This document shows positions 1-10,267 of a stretch of DNA of 57,990 nt, piece after piece. The position numbers were made by a program, and so were the translations under genes. Below the pieces are notes generated by a model, which worked only from the letters and a program-made list of their open reading frames with translations, was not told the origin of the DNA and ran no database searches. Origin of the DNA: an uncultured Duncaniella sp. (GTDB taxonomy: Bacteria; Bacteroidota; Bacteroidia; Bacteroidales; Muribaculaceae); assembly GCA_910576785.1 (NCBI GenBank), contig CAJTJG010000020.1, forward strand, positions 1 to 57,990, written 5' to 3'. Position 1 is the stretch's first letter; each line of letters opens with the position of its first letter.

Positions 1-35
1 CAGAGCCGAGCGATACTAATCGCCCAAACCCTTTC
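1..35 (+). rRNA. 3' end of 23S rRNA (partial)
   Basis: The first bases read 'gagccgagcgatactaatcg', which matches the conserved last helix of bacterial 23S rRNA (E. coli equivalent: 'ccggtactaatga'). Only the last 30-odd bases are in the window. The exact mature end is estimated by analogy with E. coli. A 5S gene downstream on the same strand supports the call. Confidence 0.85.
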
Positions 36-260
36 TTGGGAGCAATCCCGAAAAAGAAACAAAACGAACGGAAGCCAGAAAGCTTCCGGACTCAAGCGCA
101 GTGCGACATGCCGCAGCGCCGGGCGCGAGCCGAAATAAGCCGCGACCCAGAGCACGGGCAGAAACCGTCGGCAGCGCAGGCAGCCGGGAAAGATCCGTTA
201 CCCGTGAAGTTAAGCTTGAATCGAAAGAACGCTTCCTGTAGCCTCTCTTTTTTAACCTTA
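36..260 (+). other. 23S-5S rRNA spacer
   Basis: About 225 bases separate the 23S tail from the 5S gene. I see no tRNA cloverleaf and no credible ORF here. It is GC-rich and presumably holds the processing stems of the rRNA precursor. Confidence 0.6.
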
Positions 261-370
<110 letters not shown>

Positions 371-372
371 CC

Positions 373-406
373 AAGGCCGGATCCGCAAGGACTCCGGCCT
401 TTTTTT
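373..406 (+). terminator. rRNA operon intrinsic terminator
   Basis: A perfect 9-bp stem (aaggccgga at 373-381 with tccggcctt at 393-401) is followed by a T run. It directly follows the 5S gene and ends the rrn operon. Confidence 0.9.
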
Positions 407-462
407 GTATACTGCTGTATAACATTAGCTCTCATCGTGTTTTATATTTTCATATTATTGTC

Positions 463-470
463 TATTTTTG
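463..470 (+). promoter_or_regulatory. Bacteroidetes -7 promoter element
   Basis: TATTTTTG fits the phylum consensus TAnnTTTG. It ends only 4 nt before the ATG at 475, so a transcript from it would have almost no leader. No good TTTG lies about 20 nt upstream (the best is GTTT). Confidence 0.45.
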
Positions 471-474
471 CGGG

Positions 475-1326
475 ATGAAACCTTTCATACGAATCATCAT
501 TGCATTTGCTATGTCGTTTGCCGTGCTTCCGGCTGCTGCTCAGATTGTGACTACAGTGGAGCATGAGGAGGTCGTCGTGAATAGCGACAGTATACGCCGT
601 GCATTTGACTCCGGTCCATATTTCGGACTCTACAAGGACAATTATTTCATTTTCGGCTGTCCTGTGGGGGAGAAAGCCACGAAACACAACTCTAATATTA
701 AATTTCAGATATCCATAGCGCAGCGCCTCACGCGTTCCACACTGCCGTTCGGCACATATCTCTTTCTCTTCTATTCGCAGAAGTGTTTTTGGAATATTCT
801 CGAGAACTCCATGCCTATGACGGATCTGAACTTCAATCCCGGCATCGGACTGACCAAACCGCTTTTTGTGCGCAACCGTTTTGTGGGTAAGATCAATCTT
901 ATAGTCGAGCACGAGAGCAACGGTCGCGACGGCACCGCCTCACGCTCATGGAATCGTATCACACTTGGCGGTAGCATACTTGTTGACCCCCAGATCATGG
1001 TCCACGGTAAGTTCTGGATACCGATCATCGACGGCATGGAGAACAAGGATATACTCGACTATTGTGGCATATACCAGTTTGGCACAGCGTTCACTTCGCT
1101 CAACCAGCGCTTCGGCCTGGCTGTGACACTTGTCAAGCGCAGGGGCTGGAAGATGAACTACAACACCATTGTCGAGCTCAACTACCGCATATTTCCCCGC
1201 GACAACCAGTACCTCTTCCTGCAGTACTACAACGGCTACGGAGAGGGGCTCCTTGCCTTCAAGGAATTTCATTCCATGCTCAGGGTGGGACTTGTCATAA
1301 AGCCCAAGTTGTTCAGCGATTTTTAA
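475..1326 (+). CDS. pldA: Outer membrane phospholipase A (PldA family)
   Basis: This 283-aa protein starts with a cleavable signal peptide (cut after about residue 22, AAAQ). It carries the PldA active-site signature as HESNGR (near residue 147), followed by SRSWNR, giving the catalytic His/Ser and the Asn. Near the C-terminus, YYNGYGEGLL matches the PldA calcium-site region. Family members are 12-stranded outer-membrane barrels that hydrolyse acyl chains of surface-exposed phospholipids and work as calcium-dependent dimers. The length is normal for the family. The gene stands alone between the rRNA terminator and a helicase gene. The start is fixed by the signal peptide. The function is confident from the motifs; substrate preference cannot be read from sequence. 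Confidence 0.88.
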   Translation: MKPFIRIIIAFAMSFAVLPAAAQIVTTVEHEEVVVNSDSIRRAFDSGPYFGLYKDNYFIFGCPVGEKATKHNSNIKFQISIAQRLTRSTLPFGTYLFLFYSQKCFWNILENSMPMTDLNFNPGIGLTKPLFVRNRFVGKINLIVEHESNGRDGTASRSWNRITLGGSILVDPQIMVHGKFWIPIIDGMENKDILDYCGIYQFGTAFTSLNQRFGLAVTLVKRRGWKMNYNTIVELNYRIFPRDNQYLFLQYYNGYGEGLLAFKEFHSMLRVGLVIKPKLFSDF

Positions 1327-1358
1327 AACCATCATGCGGGAATAATGTTGAAAATGAC

Positions 1359-1366
1359 TAACTTTG
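1359..1366 (+). promoter_or_regulatory. -7 element upstream of the helicase gene
   Basis: TAACTTTG matches TAnnTTTG and is followed by C, as in many Bacteroides promoters. It leaves a leader of about 65 nt before the ATG at 1436. No clear -33 TTTG is seen. Confidence 0.45.
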
Positions 1367-1435
1367 CATTTGATATAAGGTAACTACGAAATTTTTTCAA
1401 GGGGAGCGCCATGTCGTGTTCCCATCCACTGCATA

Positions 1436-2806
<1,371 letters not shown>

Positions 2807-2871
2807 CTCTATCTCTCCGACCTCACATTTCACACATCCACCACATAATATCCCCATTTGACAGATTTGCC

Positions 2872-4290
2872 ATGAATGTTAGGACATTGATTATGACTGC
2901 CACGGTGGCGTCGGCCGCCATGATGGCTGGAGGTGTCAGCGCGGAGGTTACATCCCTTTTTCCGCCGCTGTCTCCGCGCAACGAGATCTACAACTATATC
3001 CCCGGCCCCGACATGCCGGCCGATTCCCTGGATATGGTTGTCGAGGAGGAGGAGCTGTATGTCGACCCCATGCTTGACGATGCGTATATCGATGAAGAGC
3101 CGCTCGACAGCTCCATCGTGTTCCTCACAGCCACACCACTTCCCGCCGCCTATCTGCGTCCCGCCGTGTTCGACAGCTATCATATGCTCGACACCCTCCG
3201 CATCGAGACAGTGCCCCTCGTGCAGACCGTCACAGACTATCCCGGCGCAAGCTCCTGGATCAACGAGGACGTGCTCCGTCAGGCCGTGATATCGCGTGCG
3301 CGTCAGAATTATATTGTCAACAATCCGCAGCTCATCATCTACAACGAGGCACATCTTCCCGAGCCTCCACGCAAATTCACCGCCACAGTCGATCCTGAGA
3401 CGGCCCTCATTGTGATGAAAGAGGTACTCCCCGAGCCCGTAAAGGTCAACACCGACCTTGAGGTCAAATTCGGCAAGAAGCATTGGCTCAAGACCTTTAC
3501 AGCCAATCTCCAGTTCTCACAGGCATATGTGTCGCCAAACTGGTACCAGGGCGGCAACAACAACCTCAATGCTCTCGCCAATCTCTACTACAATGTCAAG
3601 CTCAACACAGCTTTCCACCCCAACTGGCTCTTCGAGAACACATTCCAGTACAAGCTCGGCATGAACAACGCACCCGACGACGATCTACGCGACTACTCCA
3701 TCTCCGAAGACCTCTTCCAGTGGAACATGACCGTAGGTTACAAGTCAACCAAGCGTTGGTACTACTCTATGAACGCATCGTTCAAGACTCAGTTCCTCAA
3801 CAACTACAAGACCAATACCAACGATCTCAAGGCCGCATTCCTCTCGCCCGGCGAGCTCAACATGGGTATCGGTATGACCTACAACTATGCCAACCCCAAG
3901 AAGACCGTCACATTCGACGCCTCCATATCACCGCTGTCATGGAACATGAAGACCTGCACCAACGGCGGACTCAACGTGGAGAGCTTCGGCATCAAGAAAG
4001 GCCGCAAGACAGTCAATGAGATCGGTTCCAGCGCCGAGGGAAAATTCTTCTGGCAGATGGCCGACAATATCTCGCTTCGCTCCAGGCTCTTCGTCTTCAC
4101 TGACTACGACTACATTCAGAGCGATTTCGAGAACACACTCATGTTCACCATCAACCGCTTCCTCACCACCCAGATCTACGTCCACATGCGCTACGACTCG
4201 AGCACCAAAAGGCTCGAGGACTCCGACTGGCACAAATTCCAGCTCAAGGAGATACTCTCCTTCGGGTTCACCTACAAGTTCACCACCTGA
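2872..4290 (+). CDS. DUF3078 outer-membrane-type protein
   Basis: This 472-aa protein has a signal peptide (about residues 1-24, ending VSA). An acidic, variable N-terminal third is followed by a C-terminal region of about 270 residues rich in alternating aromatic and polar residues. The segment 'SPNWYQGGNNNLNALANL' is the typical opening of the Bacteroidetes DUF3078 domain, and the protein ends in a strand closing on Phe (FGFTYKFTT). I infer a beta-barrel-like outer-membrane protein of unknown role. It heads a coupled run: the next gene starts 14 nt after the stop and the two after that overlap by 4 nt each. Confidence 0.75.
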   Translation: MNVRTLIMTATVASAAMMAGGVSAEVTSLFPPLSPRNEIYNYIPGPDMPADSLDMVVEEEELYVDPMLDDAYIDEEPLDSSIVFLTATPLPAAYLRPAVFDSYHMLDTLRIETVPLVQTVTDYPGASSWINEDVLRQAVISRARQNYIVNNPQLIIYNEAHLPEPPRKFTATVDPETALIVMKEVLPEPVKVNTDLEVKFGKKHWLKTFTANLQFSQAYVSPNWYQGGNNNLNALANLYYNVKLNTAFHPNWLFENTFQYKLGMNNAPDDDLRDYSISEDLFQWNMTVGYKSTKRWYYSMNASFKTQFLNNYKTNTNDLKAAFLSPGELNMGIGMTYNYANPKKTVTFDASISPLSWNMKTCTNGGLNVESFGIKKGRKTVNEIGSSAEGKFFWQMADNISLRSRLFVFTDYDYIQSDFENTLMFTINRFLTTQIYVHMRYDSSTKRLEDSDWHKFQLKEILSFGFTYKFTT

Positions 4291-4304
4291 TCCCCGTTCA
4301 ATCT

Positions 4305-4919
4305 GTGACTCATCTCTCCCTTCGTCTCTTCCAGCTCCTCCTCATCCTCGCAGTCTCCCTCCCGTCTATGGCGGGAGGCAGTGGCGTGCTTGACCATCTC
4401 CCCACCGCGTCCGAGCTGCTCACGGGCTATCGTGCCGACTCCGTGACCGACCGTCTCGCCGCCATGCCCCTCCACGACATCGAGGGGCTGTGGGAGTTTA
4501 CCGGACAGGGCACACTCATGGCCATAGAGCGCGATCCCCTCACACACGGCGCAGCTACACGCTACCGCATGGTGGCCGTCCGGTCCAGCGACCTTGCCCT
4601 GCGTCCCGGCACAGTGATGGGATATCTCACACCCACATCCCGCCGCGGACGCTATGACGCACGTATCTATACCGCCACCACCGACGAGGGCACACGCCTG
4701 CGCAAACTCGCTCGCCATACCATAACGCTCTCCGACGAAAGCTCGCGCATCATCATTAAACCATATGGACGCCTCCTGCGTTTCAACTGGTGGCGGCTCA
4801 TATTCCCCTACATGTACCGGTCGCTCATCACGCCCATTGAGCGGCGCGAGGACGACCTCGACGGATGCATCCGCGTCTATCCTCCCCCCGCCGTGCCACT
4901 CAATCCCGTATATCTATGA
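4305..4919 (+). CDS. Exported hypothetical protein (204 aa)
   Basis: I place the start at GTG 4305 because it gives a clean signal peptide (LRLFQLLLILAVSLPSMAGG). The next ATG would fall inside that peptide. The mature part is about 180 residues, with a Trp-rich stretch (RFNWWRLIFPYMYRSL) near the C-terminus that could touch the membrane. No family is recognised with certainty. The stop overlaps the next ATG (ATGA), so it is translationally coupled with the two genes that follow. The operon context suggests an envelope role; anything more precise would be a guess. Confidence 0.7.
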   Translation: MTHLSLRLFQLLLILAVSLPSMAGGSGVLDHLPTASELLTGYRADSVTDRLAAMPLHDIEGLWEFTGQGTLMAIERDPLTHGAATRYRMVAVRSSDLALRPGTVMGYLTPTSRRGRYDARIYTATTDEGTRLRKLARHTITLSDESSRIIIKPYGRLLRFNWWRLIFPYMYRSLITPIERREDDLDGCIRVYPPPAVPLNPVYL

Positions 4920-5440
4920 AAAAGCCTGCTTATACACTTTTTCTCCTGCCGGCCATGGCAGCGGCGCTCTATGTCAGTCCCGCTCTGGCCGACAATACGC
5001 TGCGTGGCCATCGGCTCGTGCCCCGCGTACGCCCTCACACCCAATCAGCTGATCAGCTCCCACCTCAGAGCCCCGACACCATCCTGCTCCCCGCCGATAC
5101 CCTCATAGAGCTGTCTGGCTACGACAAACCCCTTCGCTCGCGCCGCGAGACGATGCTCGTCACCAACCGCCTCGGCAGCCACGTGACATCCCTCACCGTC
5201 ACCATCACATACCTCGACCTCCAGGGTCGGCAGCTCCATGAGGCCACAGTCGACATTCCCGCCGACATCCCCCCGGGAGCCACACGCATGGTCAGCTTCC
5301 CCTCATGGGATCGCCAGCTCTCCTACTATTATCATCTCGGGCAGCACCCGCGCACACCCAACGTCACCCCCTACACGGTGACGTGTGTGGTCCGCTCTGT
5401 GACAACCCCGGCCAACACTTCAAATACATCTGAAAAATGA
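4916..5440 (+). CDS. Exported hypothetical protein (174 aa)
   Basis: The true start is the ATG at 4916, overlapping the previous stop as ATGA. An upstream in-frame start at 4865 would bury the signal peptide. Residues 1-25 (MKKPAYTLFLLPAMAAALYV...ALA) form a signal peptide. The remaining 150 residues look beta-rich: 'SHVTSLTVTITYLDLQGRQL' resembles an Ig-like or transport-associated fold in which a Thr/Val-rich strand pairs with another. No family is recognised. It overlaps the following DUF4491 gene by 4 nt, so all three are probably made together. Confidence 0.7.
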   Translation: MKKPAYTLFLLPAMAAALYVSPALADNTLRGHRLVPRVRPHTQSADQLPPQSPDTILLPADTLIELSGYDKPLRSRRETMLVTNRLGSHVTSLTVTITYLDLQGRQLHEATVDIPADIPPGATRMVSFPSWDRQLSYYYHLGQHPRTPNVTPYTVTCVVRSVTTPANTSNTSEK

Positions 5441-5760
5441 CAGAATACCTCACCCACCACCATCTTCTGGGCCTCTCCATCGGCCTCTGCACATTTCTCA
5501 TCATTGGCCTCTTCCACCCCCTGGTCATAAAGTGCGAATACCACTTCGGTGCCGGATGCCGATGGTGGTTTCTCGTGCTCGGCATAGTTGGAGTGGCAGG
5601 AGCACTATGGATCACCGACCCCTTCTGGTCAGCCCTTCTCGGAGTTTTCGCGTTCAGCTCATTCTGGTCCATCGGCGAGATAGCCGAGCAGGAGAAACGT
5701 GTGGAGCGCGGATGGTTTCCCGCCAACCCCAAACGGGCCTCACGTCGTCAACCCGACTGA
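5437..5760 (+). CDS. DUF4491 family inner-membrane protein
   Basis: This 107-aa protein has three hydrophobic segments (about 9-30, 44-60 and 62-82). The pattern GLFHPLVIKCEYHFG, then SSFWSIGEIAEQEKRVERGW and FPANPKR, is the conserved signature of DUF4491, a small Bacteroidetes membrane family of unknown function. It starts by a 4-nt overlap with the previous gene and ends the operon. Confidence 0.85.
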   Translation: MTEYLTHHHLLGLSIGLCTFLIIGLFHPLVIKCEYHFGAGCRWWFLVLGIVGVAGALWITDPFWSALLGVFAFSSFWSIGEIAEQEKRVERGWFPANPKRASRRQPD

Positions 5761-5857
5761 TCATATAGCATATCGGGGCGAGAAATGATAAAATTTGCAC
5801 TATTTATGGCAAAAAGGTAACAAGTTGAAAATTAATGCGAAAACATATCCTTTTTTA

Positions 5858-5889
5858 TTTGCTTTTATCGCATTAAACCCGTAATTTTG
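5858..5889 (+). promoter_or_regulatory. Bacteroidetes housekeeping promoter
   Basis: TTTG at 5858-5861 and TAATTTTG at 5882-5889 are separated by 20 nt, a near-perfect fit to the phylum's primary sigma promoter. Transcription would start near 5896, about 33 nt before the ATG at 5929. Confidence 0.75.
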
Positions 5890-5928
5890 CCTTGTATAAA
5901 CCCCAAAAACCATAAATACACAACGCTT

Positions 5929-7344
5929 ATGAAGAAACTTCTACTCTCCATGGCATGCCTCGCAACAGTTGCATTTGCTAATGCAGCCGAAGTGACCTAC
6001 AATGTAAAGGATGCTACCAACCTCAAAGGTGAGGACATTCCTGAGAAACCTGCACAGGGATCAAGCAATGGTGAGGCTCGTCACATACAGCCTCTTGAGG
6101 GCATGACGCTCGGTGATTACAATTTCACTTTTGCAAGTGAGGTGCCTGACGGCAAAACAGGAACTGCTCCTGCTTACTACTGGAGCATGTCGACGGCTGC
6201 TAATCAGACCATGACAGTACGTCTCTACAACTACAACACTATGACAATCACAGCTCCCGAGGGAATTGTGATGTCGGCTATCAACTTTGCCGGTTCCAAC
6301 GGTGGTACAGAAAGAGTCTCATCTGATAATGGTACCGCCACGTCAACAAAAACAGCTATTGATTGGATTGCCGATGCTCCAGCCAACAGCGTGAAGTTCT
6401 CGTTCACAGGATCGTTCCGCATCACCTCCATGACTATCACATACGCTGAGGGTGGCGAGTCAAAACTTCCTGCCGAACTCTCCTTCCCCGAGGATACCTA
6501 CTCCGTTAACCTTGGCGAGGCTTTTGCAGCTCCCGCACTCACAAAGGCTACTGACGCTGCCGTCACCTACACCTCGAGCGACGAGGCTGTAGCTACCGTA
6601 GCCGCCGACGGAGCTGTTACAGTAGTCGCTGCCGGTACAACCGTCATCACCGCCAAGGCTGAGGCTACCGACAAATACTACGGTGGCACCGCTTCTTACA
6701 CCCTCAAGGTCATCGATCCCAACGCCCCCGTAGCCATCTATGCCGGTCTTACCGACGGTATCACCGACTGGACTGTAGAGGACGGAACCCTCCCCGAAGG
6801 TCTCTCATTCGTTTGGACATGGGATAAGTCATACAAATATGCCAAGGCTTCCGGCTATTACAAGAAGGCTTACGACGTTGAAGGCGCCATGCTCATCTCT
6901 CCCGAGATCAACCTTGCAGGTTACACTGACCTTTCCCTCTCGTTCTCAATGCTCGCCAACTACTTCAATGGTGGCATTGCAGACGCTTGCTCTGTACTCA
7001 TCAGCGTTGACGGTGGCGCATTCGAGCCCCTCACCATCTCACAGTGGCCCGCTGACGACTTCAAGGCTGATTGGGTGAACACCAACATCGATCTCAATTC
7101 CTACAAGGACAAGAAGATCAAAGTTGCGTTCAAGTATACCTCCACATCAGCTGTGGCCGGAACATGGGAAGTCAAGAACTTCGCCGTTGAGGGCAAGCTC
7201 ATCCAGAGCGGCATCGACAACATCGCCACCGACGAGAACGCACCCGTTGAATACTACAACCTTCAGGGTGTACGTGTAGAGAATCCCGAAAGCGGTCTCT
7301 ACATCCGCCGTCAGGGCAACAAGGTTACCAAAGTGATTCTCTGA
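5929..7344 (+). CDS. Secreted Ig-like (BIG2-type) protein with C-terminal sorting-like tail
   Basis: This 471-aa protein has a signal peptide (MKKLLLSMACLATVAFANA). The ATG at 5929 is preferred over an in-frame TTG 42 nt upstream, which lies inside the promoter. The order is: an N-terminal beta-rich domain (about 20-175); a BIG2-like Ig domain (about 180-265, with TYTSSDEAVATVAADG); a choice-of-anchor-like jelly-roll region (about 270-425, YYKKAYDVEGAMLISPEINL); and a short tail (YYNLQGVRV, SGLYIRRQGNKVTKVIL). Tails of this kind are common on Bacteroidales surface proteins and resemble the type IX secretion tail. The function is probably adhesion or polymer binding on the cell surface. Codon use is more AT-ending than in neighbouring genes, as in highly expressed genes. 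Confidence 0.75.
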   Translation: MKKLLLSMACLATVAFANAAEVTYNVKDATNLKGEDIPEKPAQGSSNGEARHIQPLEGMTLGDYNFTFASEVPDGKTGTAPAYYWSMSTAANQTMTVRLYNYNTMTITAPEGIVMSAINFAGSNGGTERVSSDNGTATSTKTAIDWIADAPANSVKFSFTGSFRITSMTITYAEGGESKLPAELSFPEDTYSVNLGEAFAAPALTKATDAAVTYTSSDEAVATVAADGAVTVVAAGTTVITAKAEATDKYYGGTASYTLKVIDPNAPVAIYAGLTDGITDWTVEDGTLPEGLSFVWTWDKSYKYAKASGYYKKAYDVEGAMLISPEINLAGYTDLSLSFSMLANYFNGGIADACSVLISVDGGAFEPLTISQWPADDFKADWVNTNIDLNSYKDKKIKVAFKYTSTSAVAGTWEVKNFAVEGKLIQSGIDNIATDENAPVEYYNLQGVRVENPESGLYIRRQGNKVTKVIL

Positions 7345-7379
7345 GAGTCTCAACAATAAGACCTAATTATAAAAATCGG

Positions 7380-7415
7380 GAGCCACGGTTCAGTCACAGG
7401 ACCGTGGCTCTCTCT
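7380..7415 (+). terminator. Intrinsic terminator
   Basis: A 10-bp perfect stem (gagccacggt at 7380-7389 with accgtggctc at 7401-7410) is followed by 'tctctctgtct'. It lies 35 nt after the stop of the secreted protein gene. Confidence 0.75.
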
Positions 7416-7455
7416 GTCTGTATCCTTCTATATCTGCTATATCTGAAGTATAGAA

Positions 7456-7486
7456 TTGGATAAAAAGCAATTATGTTATATCTTTG
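7456..7486 (+). promoter_or_regulatory. Promoter for the beta-galactosidase gene
   Basis: TATCTTTG at 7479-7486 is a good -7 element, with TTGG at 7456-7459 (19-nt spacer) as a weak -33. The start codon at 7515 follows after a short leader. Confidence 0.5.
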
Positions 7487-7514
7487 CAGGTGGAAAAAAT
7501 ACCTTGCAAATACC

Positions 7515-9944
7515 ATGACCAACCGTTCGTATAGCATAGCATTGTGCATTGCCATAGCTGCCGCCATGGGCGCATCGGCACAGAGAAACGTCACAACCCT
7601 CCATGACGGATGGGAATTCACAAAAGGACGCCCCGCAGCCGACACACGATGGGAGAAAGTGAGAGTGCCGCACGACTGGGCCATATACGGACCATTCGAC
7701 CGTGCCAACGACCTCCAGAAAGTAGCCGTGGAGCAGAACGGCGAGAAGACCGAGACGGTCAAGACCGGACGCACCGGTGGCCTGCCGTTCATCGGACAGG
7801 GCACCTACCGCACCTCCATCAATGTTCCCGACACTACCGGACGCGCTGTCACACTCCTCTTTGACGGTGCCATGAGCAATGCCCGCGTGAAAGTCAACGG
7901 ACAGGAGGTGGCCTACTGGCCATATGGCTACAATTCATTCTATGCCGACGTCACCCGGTCGCTCGTCCCCGGCATCAATGACGTTGTGGTCGAGCTCGAG
8001 AACTTCGAGCGCGCCTCGCGGTGGTATCCCGGAGCCGGACTCTACCGCAACGTGCACGTGGTCACCACCGGACGTGTCCACATCCCCGTGTGGGGCACAT
8101 ATGTCACCACCCCCTATGTCACTCCCGGCCGCGCATCCGTGCGTCTCGAATCAGAGATAGAAGGCGCACGCAAGGGTGAGAAAGTCACGGTGGCCACCCG
8201 TATCATATCCCCCGAAGGCAATGTCGTGGCCTCCGACAGCACCATCTATGTGGCCCACGGGCAGAAATATGTGCAGAACTTCATGGTGGACCATCCCGCC
8301 CTGTGGAGTCCCGGTTCGCCCGCCCTCTACACGGCGGTGACCACGCTGAGTGTGGATGGACACGAGATGGACCGCTATGACACACGTTTCGGCATAAGGA
8401 AACTCGAGTACATACCCGAGACCGGATTCATGCTCAACGGCGAGCCGGTGAAATTCAAGGGCGTGTGCAATCATCACGACCTCGGTCCCCTCGGCGCTGC
8501 CGTCAACCGCTCGGCCCTGCGCCATCAGGTGGAACTGCTCAAGGATATGGGTGTGAACGCCATACGCACATCCCACAACATGCCCGCCCCCGAGCTTGTG
8601 GAGCTCTGCGACGAAATGGGCGTGATGATGATGGTGGAGCCGTTTGACGACTGGAGCTTCCGCCCGAAATCGCCCAACGGATATGGCCGCTTCTTCAGCG
8701 AGTGGGCCACGCGCGACGTCACCAACATGGTGAAACACTATCGCAACTCCCCCTCGGTGGTCATGTGGTCCATAGGCAACGAGGTGCCCAGTCAGGGATG
8801 GAGTGGTGGTGTCCCCGAGCTTACCATGCTCCAGGACCTTGTCAGGAGCCTCGACCCCACACGCCCCGTCACCTGTGGCATGGACCGTATCGGCTCTGTG
8901 ATGGGCAACGGCTTCGCCGCCGCGCTCGATATCCCCGGTTTCAACTACAAGCCGCAGCATTACGAGGACGCCTACGCCCGGCTCCCGCAGCGTCTCGTGC
9001 TCGGATCCGAGACCGCATCCACCGTGTCATCCCGTGGAGTATACCACTTCCCCGTATCGTTCGCCAAAGAGCACAATCAGGTGGAACACCCCGATCATCA
9101 GTCATCCAGCTACGACAACGAGTGCTGCACATGGTCCAACACCCCCGACATTGACCTCTACATGGACAGCAAGCCATGGGTGCTCGGACAGTTCGTATGG
9201 ACCGGTTTCGACTACCTCGGCGAGCCCTCCCCCTACGATACCGACGCATGGCCCAACCACAGCTCCGTGTTCGGCATAATCGACCTCGCCTCACTGCCCA
9301 AGGACCGCTTCTACCTCTACCGCTCGCAGTGGAACACCGCCGACACCACACTCCACATCCTGCCCCACTGGAACTGGAAGGGGCGCGAGGGTGAGATCAC
9401 ACCGGTATTCGTCTACACATCCTTCCCCTCGGCCGAACTCTTCGTCAACGGCCGAAGCCAGGGCATGAGACACAAGAACGACTCCACGCTCCAGACCCGC
9501 TATCGACTCATGTGGAACGAGACCCGCTACGAGCCCGGCGAGCTCCGCGTGGTGGCATATGATGCCGACGGACAGCCCGCAGCCGAAAAGACAGTCAGAA
9601 CCGCCGGAAAGCCACATCATCTTGTAGTGTCATCCAGCCGGCCCATTCTCGCCGCCGATGGCGATGATCTTGCCTACATCACTGTGAGAGTGGCCGACAA
9701 GGATGGCAACATCGTGCCTGTCGACTCGCGCAGAGTGCGCTTTGACGTCAGTGGCGCCGGCACATTCGAGGCCACTGCCAACGGCGATCCCACATGTCTG
9801 CTCCCCTTCCAGGCTCCTGAGATGGACCTTTTCAGCGGTGCCGCCACAGCCATAGTGCGCAGCGCCACCGCTCCCGGCACACTCACATTCCGAGCCACAG
9901 CCAAAGGCCTCCGCCCCGCCACCCTAACCATCGACGTGAAGTAA
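7515..9944 (+). CDS. Glycoside hydrolase family 2 beta-galactosidase-like enzyme
   Basis: This 809-aa protein starts at the ATG at 7515, which gives a signal peptide (about 1-24, ending GASA). The upstream ATG at 7473 overlaps the promoter. The GH2 layout is visible: an N-terminal sugar-binding domain (GQGTYRTSINVPDTTGR), an Ig-like middle domain, and a TIM barrel with NHHDLGPLGAA, RTSHNMPA, the acid/base glutamate in MWSIGNEVP and the nucleophile glutamate in LGSETAS. The C-terminal third fits DUF4982 plus a Big-like domain. It is probably a periplasmic beta-galactosidase trimming plant or host glycans. No susCD pair or regulator lies beside it, so the substrate is open; beta-glucuronidase is a weaker alternative. 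Confidence 0.87.
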   Translation: MTNRSYSIALCIAIAAAMGASAQRNVTTLHDGWEFTKGRPAADTRWEKVRVPHDWAIYGPFDRANDLQKVAVEQNGEKTETVKTGRTGGLPFIGQGTYRTSINVPDTTGRAVTLLFDGAMSNARVKVNGQEVAYWPYGYNSFYADVTRSLVPGINDVVVELENFERASRWYPGAGLYRNVHVVTTGRVHIPVWGTYVTTPYVTPGRASVRLESEIEGARKGEKVTVATRIISPEGNVVASDSTIYVAHGQKYVQNFMVDHPALWSPGSPALYTAVTTLSVDGHEMDRYDTRFGIRKLEYIPETGFMLNGEPVKFKGVCNHHDLGPLGAAVNRSALRHQVELLKDMGVNAIRTSHNMPAPELVELCDEMGVMMMVEPFDDWSFRPKSPNGYGRFFSEWATRDVTNMVKHYRNSPSVVMWSIGNEVPSQGWSGGVPELTMLQDLVRSLDPTRPVTCGMDRIGSVMGNGFAAALDIPGFNYKPQHYEDAYARLPQRLVLGSETASTVSSRGVYHFPVSFAKEHNQVEHPDHQSSSYDNECCTWSNTPDIDLYMDSKPWVLGQFVWTGFDYLGEPSPYDTDAWPNHSSVFGIIDLASLPKDRFYLYRSQWNTADTTLHILPHWNWKGREGEITPVFVYTSFPSAELFVNGRSQGMRHKNDSTLQTRYRLMWNETRYEPGELRVVAYDADGQPAAEKTVRTAGKPHHLVVSSSRPILAADGDDLAYITVRVADKDGNIVPVDSRRVRFDVSGAGTFEATANGDPTCLLPFQAPEMDLFSGAATAIVRSATAPGTLTFRATAKGLRPATLTIDVK

Positions 9945-10267
9945 GCAATATCGCGAATTACAGATTAGCTAAGAGCAGCATGATGAATTCGTTATAAGAT
10001 AAGATAGGATACGCAGAGAGTCCCTTTAGGGACGATGTCGTGGATAACCCCGCACGGTCAGTGCGGGGAAGATAAAAGCAAATAAAGAGAGTCCCGTCAG
10101 GGACGATGTTGTGGTAAAGACATTGCCGTGGCATCGTCCCTGACGGGGCTTACATTATATTTATGTTTCTTCTGTCCCTTCTGTTTCCCCGGGTCATTAT
10201 ATGAAAAAATAAAACGCCCCTTTTATCAAGGAACGTTGCGTCGGTTTGCATTTGATTTTGCTACTAC
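9945..10267. repeat. Repeat-bearing intergenic region (two direct copies and an inverted copy)
   Basis: Two 28-bp direct copies, at 10016-10043 and 10087-10114, match at 25 of 28 bases (gagagtccc...agggacgatgt.gtgg). The second copy also pairs with an inverted copy: 16 perfect bases (10093-10108 with 10132-10147). Between the copies is a small GC-rich hairpin (ccccgcac at 10048-10055, gtgcgggg at 10061-10068). After it comes 'atgtttcttctgtcccttctgtttc' (about 10162-10186), which resembles arms of the inverted repeats at 29.2 kb. No gene is seen. Confidence 0.7.

Noticed and set aside
36..260. A tRNA gene in the rRNA spacer
   Set aside because: No cloverleaf, no TTC-loop or anticodon pattern; and no tRNA was found elsewhere in the window.
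10016..10150. A possible CRISPR array
   Set aside because: Only two similar direct units, unequal and with internal palindromes and an inverted third copy; no cas genes. No CRISPR is seen anywhere in the window.
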